A stretch of DNA of 64,000 nt from Immersiella caudata (taxonomy: Eukaryota; Ascomycota; Sordariomycetes; Sordariales; Lasiosphaeriaceae). The notes under the pieces were generated by a model. It ran no database searches. It saw only the letters and a program-made list of their open reading frames with translations, and was not told where the DNA came from. Within the stretch, counting starts at the first letter, position 1. The number at the start of each line of letters is the position of its first letter. The position numbers and the translations under genes were made by a program. Of this stretch, positions 18,964 to 30,108 are shown one piece after another. The stretch is from contig JAULSU010000007.1 of NCBI GenBank assembly GCA_030512335.1, positions 3,286,001 through 3,350,000 on the forward strand, given 5' to 3'.

Positions 18964-21900
18964 TCACACGCACACAAAAAAGTTCTTACTCTCCAACTGC
19001 CAACACCTCGCCACCGTAAACTCCAGCATAATCACCCCCGACGCAGCAGTACCCACCACAGCAATCCCCAACAGCTTATTCGGCGCCACCGCATAAAACC
19101 CGCTCGCAATGGCATTGATCCCATCCACAAACACCAGCGCCAGCCTCAGCGCCGCCATCCTCTTCTTCACCTCGGGCGTGTCCTCCGCAGGCCACTCCTC
19201 CGCCTCGCTCTTGACGTCCTTAAAGTCGCGCACGGCGGCAGCAAGCGAGGGCCAAAAGGCCACGAACGACAAGATCATGGACAATACGGGCTCCTCGTAC
19301 TTGCTCTTGCCGGGAAACTTTTTGATGATGATGCCGCCGACGAGGTCGAGAAAGGTGCAGAACCAGCCTGAGAGCTTGAAGGCGAGGTCGAAGCCTCGGT
19401 CGAAGGGCGGGTGCACGGCTGGGAAGGTGACGATGACGCCGATGGCCTTGGCGATGGTGCCGATCCAGGGGATGAGGGTTGCGAAAGAGAAGGGTGTGGC
19501 TCTTAGGGTGCTGGTGCCGCCACTGCCGCCACTAACTTTCCGCGCGGCGAGCAATGCGTCGGCGCCTGTTTGGTGGGCGAGGGCGAGGCCGTGGGCGAGG
19601 GGGTTGGAGCTGTGAAATTTGTAGAGCTGCGCCCGGGGGTCTCTAGGCGGGAGATGCGCTTGCAGCTGCAGGATCGTTGTCCTGCTGTTGTTGAGCCCGA
19701 CGGCAGCGGTGCTGCTACGCCCGCTGGCAGAACCACCAGGCACGCTGGTGCTGTCGTCTATGGGACCGAGCAGGCCGTCTATAGTTGAGACCACGCGTAC
19801 CACGCCTTCGACAATTCCGGCGAACAAGTCCCAGCCTTTGGCTGCGTCTGAGACGTGCGACTTGTTGGTGTACACGGGCGGGGTTTCTTCGTCCTCGTCG
19901 CCGCCTTCGTCCCCTACCGCTTTCTTCCCCGTCGTCCTCGCGCTAGCCGTGTGAGGTTCCCTGCTGGCGCCGCCCTGTAGAGCAGCCTGCAAGTCGGGCA
20001 GCGGGGTGTCTTTTGGCATGCCTTTGCCGTTGATGACGACGTAGGCAAAATGCACAAACGGCGCAAAGATCCAGGCAGTAATGTCCATGGCTGTGAGGTC
20101 GTTGGTGCCCGTGATCCAGCCGAGGAAGCCGTTGTTGATCCGCATCTTCATGACGTCGTGCAGAGAAGCGAGCAGCATCTTGGCGAGCTCGAGGATGCCG
20201 TTGATCAGGGCCTCGACGAGGTCGAGAAGACCGCTGAGGAGGTTGTATGTCAGGCGCGAGAGGGCCTGGCCGAAGGTGATGTCGTCCTTGTCGTTGAACA
20301 GAACGATCAGGTCCATGACGGCCCGCTCGATGAGGGCGACAAAGCGGTCAAGCAGCGGCGTGATGACGGTCTCGACGAGGCCGACGACGCCGCCATCCGT
20401 GGGGAGGCTGACGAGAGTGCGGTTGAGGGAGGCGCCGACGCCGCCGTGCGTGAGCTGGTAGTCGAGATAGTTGGCTTTGACCGAGGACTCCCGGGTCTCG
20501 GCCTCTAGCGCGACTTTCCCGTCCGTGCTGGCCCGGCCCTGCGCTACGCCTCGATCTCGGCTGCCGCCGAGGAGCTGCTCGAAGATGCCCGCACCTTCGA
20601 GTTCGGGCGGGAAAATGAGATCCTTGACCTGGCTCTCGACCTGGTCGAAAAAAGCCGACACGCGGACCTGGGCCTTGTCGACAGCGGCGTTGGCCACGCC
20701 GAAGCCGCTGTCGAGCAGGCTGACGATGTACCGCTGAGCCACGGCCATGGCCTCGAAGTCAAATAGGGCGACCAGGAACTCGAAGAAATTGTCAATGACC
20801 TCAAAGAGAATGCGAAAAACGAGGGCGGCCGCCTCGGTGATGTCGAGCAGCGTGTTGAGGAAGATGCGGACGCCGGGTCGGTCGGTGCGCTCGATCCACA
20901 GCTCCAGCCGGTCGCCGATGCGCTGCAGCGCCCACTGGATGCCGTCGTCGAGGAAGTTGGCGACATCTTGGAGGAATTCCAGCCCCTCCTGGATGAAATT
21001 GCCGCGCTGCACTGCTCGGCCGCGGCCATCGCTGTCCGGCGCGCGGCCGTCGCCCACAGCAAAGCTACGACCCGACCAGCCGGTGCTACTAGCGATGGTC
21101 TCGGTGTCGATGCTACTGCCCTGAAGTACTTGCCCCGCCCCCGCCCCCGCCCTCGACGCACGGGCCGCTTGGGGGTCCGCGCTCTTGATGCGGCGGCGCT
21201 CGTCGCCCATGGCCTTGACGGCCTTGGCATACTGCTCAATCTCTCGGTCGCCCGCTTTGGGACTGTTCGCGAGCAGCTTCCTGTCGCTGCCGGGCAGCGT
21301 CGCGTTTCGCAGTCCTTCGGGTGTCTCGAGCTCGGCGAGCTTGGCGAACACCTTGCTTGTCGGGTCGATTTCGAGCGGAGCACCAAGGGGCAGTGCGTCG
21401 GCGTCGGCGTCATCCGCGTTCTCAAGCGTCACCATGTCACCGCCAATGCTTCCCGGCGCGGTCGGGACCAGGTAGCTCAGCGCGCCGCGGTGGTCCGTCA
21501 GCACCTGGGTGCCTGAGGGCCCGATGGTGACGGCGCGGCCGTTGACGATGGCGTCGGTGTAGACGGGATAGCGCATCACGACGGCGTGGTGCGCCAGCGG
21601 CACCTGCAGCGCCGGGTTGCTGCCGCTCTTGGCGCGCGTCATGACCACGCGTGTCATGTAGCCCGTACACTCGAGCACCTTGTCCGGGTTGGGCACGTAG
21701 AAGGGCGCCTGTTGCCAGTAACCCGTCGCCTGGTCCTGCGACAGCAGCGTCAGCACGCCGCTCTTGCCGGCCACCACGACGTGCTGCGTGAGCCCGTCCG
21801 GGTCGGCAAAGGGCGCATAGGCGCCGCCGAGACCGTCGGCCACCAGCGCCACGGCGCGGAGCGGCTCGGTGAAGGTGGCGTTGGACGCCGGCACCCGGGC

Positions 21901-23097
21901 GTAGCTGACGCCGTGGGCTTCGGTGGCCGCAAAGATGGACAAGAAGCCTTGAGTCTGCGACATCGACAGGGACTGGGCCACATCGAGCTGCACAACGCGG
22001 CTGAAGGCGTCGTTGGCGCCGGCGACCGAGATCAGACGGCCGGGCTGGCCCGCGCGGAGGTACTCGCTCGACCCCCAGTGGTGCAAGCCGCGGCCGCCCA
22101 CCAGCAAGGCGCTGTAGCCGCGCCGGCCGGGCTCGCGGTAGGTGCGCAGGGCCCGGGCGCCGGCGGGACACGCCAGGGCGACCTCGAAGGCGAAGCCTGA
22201 CACCTTGTTGGTGGTCAGGAAGGCGAGGCGCTCCTGGCCCTGGATGCGGTACAGCGCAAAGTAGCCCGCCCCCAGCGGCGACACGGCCGGACAGAGGTCT
22301 ATCATGTCGCTCGCGTTCTCGGGCAGGTCAAAGTCGGACGCGGTGGTCCACGACTCAAAGTTTCCTGCAAATTGGATTCGGGCCACGTCAGTCGACTGGT
22401 GAACGGAGCCGAGTTCCACGTAGGATACCAACACCTCCGGGTACAGGGCACCCGCTGCTTTGGCGTCGGCCTGTTGGAAACGTCAGCTAACACTTAAGGC
22501 GCAGTTGCCAGAATTGTTCCATTTATTTCTTCTCTTATTTCAATTTTTTTTTTTAAAAAAAAACGAAAGAGAAAGAGAATAGCTCACCATAAAAACCCGG
22601 GTAATCTTCTTGCCGCCAGCCCCTTTCATGTTCCCGCCCGGAGCAACCAGCAGGTGCCGCAGGCTGGTCTGCTCCGAATCGGCCGCGATCAGCGAAGGAT
22701 CAAACGGGCGGAGCACATGGAGACGGTACTCGGCCGCAGCCGAGTCTTCACCATCCGGCTCGGACTCGTCGTCCGGGGCTGGCGCCGGGGCCGTGGTAAA
22801 AGTGAGGTAGATGTCGTCGGTGCGCCAGTCCTGAGCAACATCGAGCGATGATACCCGCTCCTTGGTCTCGTCGATGGCTAGCGCCTTGTTCAGGTCGATC
22901 AACGTCCGCGCGCCCGACGAGTTTTCCTTGAGCGCGTACAGCACGTGGTCGAGGCCGACGCTGAGGACGAGAGGCCGGCCGCGCTCGTCCCGGACTGTGT
23001 AGAAGCGGCGAGATGGGGGTACCGGAGTCGCACAGAGGTGGAACTTGACCAGCTCCGAATCATACGTAACAACTGTAGCAGTAGTGGCAGCTGCCAT
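18964..23097 (-). CDS. Large protein of unknown function (1338 aa), propeller-like N-terminus and amphipathic/hydrophobic C-terminus
   Basis: Two exons (23097-22588 and 22470-18964) joined by an intron with a GTGAGC donor and a GCTGAC branch point give 1338 residues. The frame is open upstream of the ATG at 23097, but that extension is Pro-rich leader sequence. The first 500 residues are beta-rich with recurring short blocks (PLVLSVGLDHVLYAL, GYFALYRIQGQ, TQHVVVAGKSGVLTLLS), suggesting a beta-propeller (inference). About 530-900 is a run of amphipathic helices (FIQEGLEFLQDVANFLDDGI, ITEAAALVFRILFEVIDNFF). Hydrophobic stretches near the end (LIPWIGTIAKAIGVIVTF, LSMILSFVAFWPSLAAAV, LLGIAVVGTAASGVIML) could insert in membranes. 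There is no signal peptide and no recognised domain. It is divergent from the gene at 24212, with which it shares a 1.1-kb promoter region. Confidence 0.7.
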
Positions 23098-24211
23098 GAT
23101 GGATGTCGGACCTGGCAGTATGGGAAGGGTGGGTAAGGTATTTGTTTGGGTAGGAGGGCAACCAGTAGTAGGTAGTGGTGCAAAGAAGCAAGCAACGAGG
23201 GAAGAACCAGGCGAGACTTGCTTTGTTGATACGGGCCATCTATCTTGGTGGACGATACAGGATGAAGCCGGGGCTTTATGATGGTGGCCCAAATGCCCCC
23301 ACGGCAAAGTTCCATCTTCATCCTCGAGTTGCATCTTCTCTCCTGACTTCTCTCCCTCATTCTTGCTCCGACCTTCGGTCCTGACGCCGCACAGCTTTCC
23401 TCATCCACCGCGTCGTTGACGTCCGACTGCGCAGCCCGGGCTGAGATGCTGCCGTGTGTCCCTTTTGCATCATGATCCGATTCCCCACACGACGGGGCGA
23501 GTGGGGAGGTAGATGAGGTGCCGAGCAGCCGGGTGCCAAGACTCCGATGGACCCTTGATACATCGGGTTCAGATAGGTCCCGCCGTGATTGGGTACCGAC
23601 CGACATTTAAGCATCTTGGCTTTGGGACCCAATTGCCTCACGTAAGCCGTTTCTCCCGAGAAACTGGTCCTTCCGTTCCATCGGGAACATGCATGTGGCC
23701 GCAGCAGAGCAGCAGAGCGGCCGTGCTGACGGGGCGGTGCATGGGTCGTTCAGGTTGGTTACCTCCCTTCCAAGGTTGTTTACTAGTCCCAGGTATGCGT
23801 GTGATGGTATCAACCAGACTGGCCCGATTCCTGTTGACGTTGGAGAGGACCAAGGCACGGCCTCTCCGAAATGTTGGCTCCAGTCGCACTGTTGGCTCCA
23901 GTCGCACTGTTGGCTTCATCGGGGCGCTGCAGGGAGGGACGTTCAGGTCCACGTCGATGGTGACCATGAACGTTCATGGCAGGTGTCTGGTCCGACGTCG
24001 GGCAGGGCTGGAGTTGGAGCGAAAGAAACGACAAGGGAAACATTTAAAGGGGAGACGTGCTCCAAGCTGCCCTGACTTAGCCTTCCCTTCTACCAGTCGC
24101 AACAGACACTTTGGTAGACACATCGACTTGGTTCTTTGACTCTTTTGACCCTGACTTTGTGTTTAGTTTTAGTTATCTCACCTCGGCAGCGAACCACTTC
24201 GACGCTCCAAG
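23098..24211. promoter_or_regulatory. Shared divergent promoter region
   Basis: The 1.1 kb between the starts of two head-to-head genes of unknown function, so it must hold both promoters. It contains an 18-bp tandem repeat at 23873-23915. No TATA box is convincing. The frames inside have no domain features. Confidence 0.5.
23873..23915. repeat. 18-bp tandem repeat (2.4 copies) in the divergent promoter
   Basis: The unit GTTGGCTCCAGTCGCACT is repeated exactly twice and followed by GTTGGCT. It sits about 300 bp upstream of the 694-aa gene and may be a duplicated factor site. Confidence 0.85.
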
Positions 24212-26506
24212 ATGACGCCCAAGAGGAATAACCGCCCACGAGCTGCCAGGGATGTCTTGAAAGATGGCTCACACTTTACGCAGAAGTCGTTCGTCGGTAC
24301 CCGGCCAGCCATGCCAGCCATGCCAGCCAAGGGTGGCAAGACGGGCGACGTTGAGAGCACGGCCACGCACTCTGTGTCGCTCAACCTGACCGACGCCGAA
24401 GTCAAGCAAGCCGCCCGAACCATCCTGACCAAGAACCCAGCGTTGGCTGTTGAGGCGGCCATGGCAGATGCCGAGCTCGCAAGGTACATCGAAGAAGACC
24501 TCGGCATCAAGATCCCTCGAGGCGCTGTCGTTCCCGTTCTCGTTGCTGCTGATGATGATGACGATGACGACGAAGAAACAGAAGAAGCGGATGGCGACAT
24601 GGCAAAATCGCTGGCTGCCACTGTCCTGGACAACCATCTTCGGCTCTTGCGGACGTCGCTCGCTGCCGAGGGTGGAGGCCACTTTTCCATGGTCATCGCC
24701 GTGACCCAAGGCGCCCTGAACTCGCAGCTGTTCTTCCGCTGGGCTGATCCGGACCGACCCGAGCTGCGGACAATCCTGGCGCCGTCCCCTTCCGGCGCAA
24801 GTACTGGTAGCTTCACCTTCCATGACGGCGAAACCATTGATGCCGATCTGGCCGCACCGCAGCTGTCGCTCCAGCTGGGTGGATCCGGTGGATCCGGTGG
24901 GTCTGGTGGGTCTGGCGGGTCCGTCTTGTTCTACCTCCACTTTCTCGGCGGCATCTGCAGCGTCTGGGACACCGAGAGGCAGACCCTTGTGGACGCTGAC
25001 GATACCTTTGGCTGGAAGTTCGCCGTCGAGGTCGACCTGCACCTTGTCAATCTCGACCAAGATGGCGACGAGTACCGCCGCGTGGCCGCCAAGTACAACG
25101 TTCCGGGCACATACGGCATCAGTGCTCTTGTTGCCGAGTTCCACGGTGAGTTCCCCGTTTCTTCGATGACATCACTTGTTGTTTGCGAGTAGCAAGGCGA
25201 GAAATAAGGAAATAATGAGGGCTTACACAATGTGCAGCCGCTCGCGTGACTCCGGTGACGTGGTCCAACAGCAGCTTCGGGGGCTTCGCCATGACGCCCT
25301 CCCGGCGTGACAGTTTTGCCGGGCTCGTGCTCAGCCACCTCAAAGGGCTCTCCGTGAGCATCAACTACTCTCTCGTCGACCGCTCAGGCGCCCTTTTGGA
25401 TCCGACGCTGCCGCCAACCAGCCAGGCGCTACAAACCTACCCCTACCGCAAGGCCACTTGGCAGGGCCTTGTCGTCCAGGTGAGCGATCCCGTCGAGGGC
25501 CTCGGCGCGGACGGTGACAAGAACTCACTGATCTACCTCGGCATGACCCGCAATCAAGCCATGCCGACCAGCGAGCGTCTGCCGTGGAGCGCCAATTGGG
25601 TGACATCCAACAACGCCAACCCCGTGGCTGGCGGCCTGGCCATCAGCCGCGCCGACTTCATCGACCACTTCCTCATGCCCAACCTGACCGCCATCAACAA
25701 GGCCACCCACTTCGAAGTCACCCAGGCTCACACCAAGAAGACGGGCGCCGCCAAGGCCGAGTTCTCCTTCACCATCGGCCGACCCGCCGTTGCCGACACC
25801 GCCTATGCCTGGGTGCAAGACCCGCAGCTCGGTGCGGACTACTACACCTGGACTCAATCCAGCTCCAAGTCAGACGAGGACGGAGCCACAGGCTTCCAGT
25901 CCAACGCAAAGGGAAAATGTAAGCTACTGCAATGTGCCCCCGACTTGACTTTCCTGGCACTTGTTGACGCGCCGGCGACAAAGCAAACGTCACCAATATC
26001 CTTCACATCGAGAAGGGCACCAATCGCATCTCATGGACGACAACTGCCTCGTTGCGCCTCGAAACCTCGCTCAAGGCTTTTGGAATCAAGAGCAAGGGAG
26101 TGCAAGCAACGCCCCTTTCCTGCCTACCCCTTTTGTTCACTCGGCTGACAAGCGCAACAGCGCCACTGTGACCCGCTCCGGCGAAACCGCCGTCACGCTA
26201 GCCTCTATCCTTGACGGGAAGCTCTCAGCCGAGATCCCCACGCCGCCCGGCTGGGTCAAAACCAGCTCGACCGGCTCCAACTCGTTCGGCTTTTCGGGCA
26301 CCAACATGGACCGGTTCGCCGATGAGCTCGAAAAGAAGTACTTCGACACAGCCCGCATTGCACAGATTGTCCAGACCCTCAACCAGCGGCTGCAACGCGA
26401 TTTTGCCTTTGTCCTCCCAGGCGGGGGCAACTTTCTCATGAAGAACCCCCTGTTCAACGACAACGCTGATCTTTTGGTGGACCTGACGTACAATGGCTCG
26501 CAGTGA
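24212..26506 (+). CDS. Protein of unknown function (694 aa) with Gly-Ser linker, divergent partner of the 1338-aa gene
   Basis: Four exons (24212-25145, 25238-25918, 25984-26099, 26153-26506) sum to 2085 bp and keep one frame. The N-terminus is basic (MTPKRNNRPRAARD). An acidic Asp/Glu run (about residues 112-126, DDDDDDDEETEEADGD) follows. The next block, GGHFSMVIAVTQGALNSQLF, begins a domain with alternating beta-strand pattern. A (GGS)n stretch (about 226-240) looks like a flexible linker. The last exon ends with FADELEKKYFDTARI, LNQRLQRDFAFVLPGGGNF and NADLLVDLTYNGS. There is no signal peptide or membrane helix. I recognise no named family. Its head-to-head position with the 1338-aa gene suggests co-expression and possibly a complex (inference). 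Confidence 0.7.
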
Positions 26507-26703
26507 AGTGGCAAGTCAGGCGGTTTCGCAGGATATACTTCGATTACTACGTAGGTTCGGCACCCGGATGGTCGCCACGAGATCGTCTAAAATTGTGAGG
26601 AAAATGACAAAATATCTTGTTGAGAACCACCCTGCTAAGGGGTCCCTGGGAGTATATCTATATCCTCGTTCCTCGGCAGCTTCATGTACCCGGCAGGGAG
26701 TGT

Positions 26704-27480
26704 CTATGGCGGTGGTTCCTGTTTTCAGTTAGTCGGCTCCCTTCCGCATCTGCACATAGCCAACGAGTGCTTACCTCGCGCGCCTCTGCCCACTTGCGAA
26801 CAGCCTCGTAGTTGTTGCACTTGTGCATGGCGTTGAAATCGTGGAAGGCCTTGGGATGCTCCGGATTGTACCACACTTGTCCGAGGACGGCTGTGTCGAC
26901 GTTGCACATCAGAACTTAGCGGACTGTGTCGAGACAATGTGCTGTAAGGAGTCAGCTCCACCGTACAGCACTGGAAAATGTGGGATGGATGGCACGTACT
27001 AACGTGGACTTCGGAGGATCCCATCGTTGTAAGCAAAGGCATGGGTTCCCAGGTTCTTGTAGCAATTGCAGTTGAAGTAGAGGGCTTTGCGAACGAGGTT
27101 CTGGATCTTGGTCAGTGGTTGTCATGCTTGGGGATCTTGCGGGGAAACGAACCAAACAGTGGAGGTGATGCATCCCTGCGACCTTTACAAAAAAGCCGCC
27201 GCTGAAATCATCTGATCGTTGGACGTGTGACGGAGTAAGGCCGCTTCTTAGACCTTCTTCGTAGGAGATGATACCCGGCCGGTCTTTCATGACAACCAGC
27301 ATTAAACGACGGCTGGCCATGTCGTGGGAATTCATATAGTCGACTCCCAATGCCTCCCAAGCATCATCCACTTCAGACGAACCTTGAAAGGCGGTAGATA
27401 TTCTCCTTGAGGAAGGAACCATGGAAGGGCTAGTCGTTGTAGGTGATGTCGATGTCCTTTAGGATAGGGGCTGTTGTTCG
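26704..27480 (-). pseudogene. Decayed UstYa-like oxidase (DUF3328)
   Basis: Two hallmark HxxHC motifs of DUF3328 are visible: GMHHLHCL near 27155 and (H)xxHCLDTVR near 26935. Conserved surroundings are SSEVDDAWEALG, LTPSHVQRSDDFSGG, QNLVRKALYFNCNCYK, LMCNVDTAVLGQVWY, and HPKAFHDFNAMHKCNNYE. UstYa-type oxidases act in fungal ribosomal peptide (ustiloxin, cyclochlorotine) and other pathways. The copy is broken. A TAG interrupts ITYND*PFHGSF and a TAA replaces the codon after HCLDTVR; both fit CAG/CAA losing C to T. A one-base shift separates ENIYRLS from SSEVDD. The N-terminal cytosolic and membrane part cannot be recognised. Two introns (GTTCGT...CCAAG; GTAAGC...AACAG) still look usable. Confidence 0.75.
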
Positions 27481-28039
27481 GCCTCATTGTCGGCGTTCGC
27501 GTTCTTTTCGAGCTGCCGGTATTGAACCGAGCTTCGGACCCAAGGGCTTGCCTTTTCCTTGCCTTGGGAGGGCATCTCGAAGGAAACGGTGGGGATAGGG
27601 GCAGTTTATCGTCAAGCGATCCCAGGCGTTGGCACACTTTGTCGAGTGCGAGTTTATGCATCGATTGAGCGTCATGTTGGCGGGCGATGCGCACTCTCAT
27701 GAACTCCTTTGACGTGCATAATATCTGTTTTCAGAACTTGGGCTGGGGTTTCTCCAGCATGTTGCTCTGCTTCCGGGCAATTTTTTTTTTTTTTGATGTC
27801 GCCGGTTCGGATCCGGATCCAGAAGGCATTCGGACCCGGACCCGAAAATTCCAGATCTGAGACACTTCGGCTTTCGATGGAGATGAATGCGGACCGATCC
27901 ACTTTATTTGCGAAAGGCGCCCCGGGAGCTTTGCCAAGGACGTAAGAAATTCGGCAGCACCTCCCTCCGACGAGTCGACCCTGCGTGCCTGACACCGAGA
28001 GAGCAATTGCAGAGAACGCGAGCTTCGTCCGCGCTTGCC
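27481..28039. other. Intergenic with T-run and GGATCC/GGACCC direct repeats
   Basis: Holds a poly-T run (27780-27794) directly followed by related short repeats: TTCGGATCCGGATCC, then TTCGGACCCGGACCC (about 27805-27847). No gene is supported. Confidence 0.5.
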
Positions 28040-28593
28040 GTGATGACATGAGTGTGCACTCTGCTGAAAACTGCGACCCCGACAACGCAGAAACCACCAC
28101 TCCTACTCACGCGAAGTCCAGGGCGATGAAAAAGAGCAAGGCTCACAGGGCCACAGCCGACACCGCCGCGGCCCGCGCCCCCGCTTCGACATCCGCGAGA
28201 CAAAGGAAGCCTACGAGCTCGACGGCGAACTTCCCGGGGCTGAGCGCAAAGACATCCACATCGAGCTGACGGGACAAAACGTCTTGGTTGTGCGCGGCCG
28301 CATCGATCGTGGGTACGACGCGTCGATTCTGGGGAACAGGGCGCCGCAGAAGAAGGAGAAAGAGGGGGAGAGAGCGGACAAGAGTGAAGAGGGAGAGAAG
28401 GGAAAGGAGAAGGACTCGGGTGCTGTGCGGTCTTTTGCAGAGAGAGCGGTTTGTGAGTAACTTTGAGAGGGAGTTTGCGTTCCCCGGACCGTTGATGGAG
28501 TTTGATATCACGGCGAGCTTGGAGAATGGGATTCTCAAGGTTGTGGTGCCGAAGCAGGAGGTCAGCAAGACAAGGAGGATTGAAATTCAGTAG
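28040..28593 (+). pseudogene. Frameshifted small heat-shock protein (HSP20/Hsp30 type)
   Basis: An alpha-crystallin domain is readable on the plus strand: FDIRETKEAYELDGELPGAE (from about 28177), then KDIHIELTGQNVLVVRGR. A long Lys/Glu-rich insert follows, typical of fungal Hsp30 proteins, then SFAERAV and, in the next frame, SNFEREFAFPGPL, SLENGILKVVVPK and the end RRIEIQ at 28593. These chaperones bind unfolding proteins under heat stress. The join between ERAV and SNFERE needs removal of one T in a GTTTG context near 28451. The N-terminal region (normally FTPLFRLLDDFD-like) is not recognisable in frame, although a Ser/His/Arg-rich stretch leads into the domain. The gene is either a pseudogene or carries an indel error in the assembly. 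Confidence 0.72.
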
Positions 28594-28631
28594 ATTGCGG
28601 TTGTACAAGGTTGTAGATACATGGAAACAGC

Positions 28632-29021
28632 CTAGCAGACTTCGACAGCCCTATCGGTTTGGAAACCCGTGTCCATCTTCGTGTTGATGCGTCCATTCCG
28701 ACCTCCGTGATGGTGCCTTCGGTGATGGCCCTTGATCTGGACTGGCGCTGGTAGTGCAGACGGGTGATGCACTGGGGCCATCACGGGCTTCCGGCGATGG
28801 CGCCTTGCCAAATATGTCGCCAGTCTCATACACATCAAGAGAAATAGTAGACCAGCGAGACTCCCGATTGCTGTGACGACGGTTGGCGGCGCCGCTGTGC
28901 TGGTTGCTGTTTGCAACGGCAGGTGACAGAAGGGGAATACGGGGCTTGAAGGAGCGGTTACCCCGCGAATATTCAGGTCTTCTTCCGCGAGGGGGAATGG
29001 ATCGAGGACTGCCATTTCCAT
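28632..29021 (-). CDS. Possible single-pass membrane protein with His/Arg-rich tail
   Basis: From the ATG at 29019-29021 a 129-residue frame runs to 28632. It has a Thr/Pro-rich N-terminal half, one hydrophobic helix (about residues 55-77, VVTAIGSLAGLLFLLMCM) followed by a strong stop-transfer cluster (RRHRRK), and a His/Arg-rich tail (HHRRHHHGGRNGR). The layout is that of many fungal single-pass proteins, but there is no signal peptide and no family match. The N-terminus may lie in an unseen upstream exon. Convergent with the HSP20 relic. Weakly supported. Confidence 0.3.
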   Translation of the reverse strand: MEMAVLDPFPLAEEDLNIRGVTAPSSPVFPFCHLPLQTATSTAAPPTVVTAIGSLAGLLFLLMCMRLATYLARRHRRKPVMAPVHHPSALPAPVQIKGHHRRHHHGGRNGRINTKMDTGFQTDRAVEVC

Positions 29022-29696
29022 GGAATGTTTAGAGAGGACGACTGGATGCGGTACCACGCAATTCGGAAGAGTTGGCAGCGTGCCTCTTGTCCGGATGCGG
29101 GCAGTCTGTCAATCTTCATATTAGTTTCTCGCATGCTGTGGGTGCAAAAAATCAACCGTGGTCGAGCTGATGTCACTGGCCTGGTGGGGCGGGCTTGTTG
29201 TCATGGGGAGGTCAGAATGACAGAGGGACCTTGGCCGTCCATCGTATTCATGCGAGCGGCGAGCCAATGCGTGTTCCGCTGGAAGACCAACTAACTACCT
29301 TAATGTTTTATCATTCAGTTCAAGGCAATTGTTGTGCAGGGCGACGGTCACGCGTGCCTTTCCGCACGGGTTTCTTTGTTCACTGGGGCCGGAGACTGGT
29401 GTGATCAGGCCGTCTCTTGAAGCCCCACTACCGCTTCGTGACGCTGGATCTCCAAACTTCATTGCTGAACAGCGGCAGGAACAAACTGAAGAAAGAAACT
29501 GAACCGATCGAGTACTTCCCGAATGCAGATATGCAAGCCCCATTTCCGCCCACCGAGGCTAACCAAGACTCGGCCAAGAATCTGGCGTAAATAGGTACTC
29601 TGCCAAAGACTGACAGGACACTCTGACTTGGCCTCCCATCGAGCTTCTGTCAACCGCCACCAAAACATCACAACCCACCAAGACACCTATCCAAAA
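29022..29696. other. Intergenic upstream of the Tyr-rich secreted gene
   Basis: No gene supported. The final 60 bp is a C/A-rich leader typical of a fungal 5' UTR. Confidence 0.5.
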
Positions 29697-30108
29697 ATGA
29701 AGCCCATCACTCTCCTCACCTTCCTCCCCCTGGCCCTCGCAACCCCAGCTGCCCTCCCCACCGAGGACCACCCCGAAGCCCCCCCCCCGGGCCTGCGGCT
29801 CCTACCTCTACGAAGACGCCGGCGAAGATCTCCCCTCTTACACCAACTACGGCCCATACGACGGCGCCGCACCTGGCGCTGAAGCCGCCAAGTACACCTC
29901 CTACGTTTCCTACGAGGGTGCTGGCACAGACGAAGATCCCAACGAAATCGTCGCCTACAACAACTACGGCAAGTACATCGGCGTTGGCAAGGATGCGCCC
30001 GCGGGGGAGAGCGCGCCGGCTTTGTGGAGCGCGTATGCGAAGCCGCCGCAGGGGTATGGGGATTATGTGAGGTATAAGAGGGGGGGCGAGGAAAGTGAAG
30101 GGGGCTGA
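29697..30108 (+). pseudogene. Tyr-rich small secreted protein interrupted at a C10 run
   Basis: The ATG at 29697 begins a good signal peptide (MKPITLLTFLPLALATPAALP). After EDHPEAPP the frame runs into a C10 homopolymer at 29779-29788 and is lost in Arg-rich nonsense. Removing one C restores a long frame starting CGSYLYEDAGEDLPSYTNYG with repeated Tyr-Gly motifs (YTSYVSYEG, NNYGKYIG, GYGDYVRYKRGG) and a stop near 30108. That gives a mature protein of about 110 residues. Strong third-position C bias and a clean open frame after the run argue that the intact form is real and that the C10 is either an assembly error or a very recent mutation. No family is known to me. Confidence 0.6.

Noticed and set aside
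20544..22171. Long Arg/Ser/Pro-rich minus-strand frames and plus-strand frames over the 1338-aa gene
   Set aside because: Products of high GC in alternative frames of a real gene.
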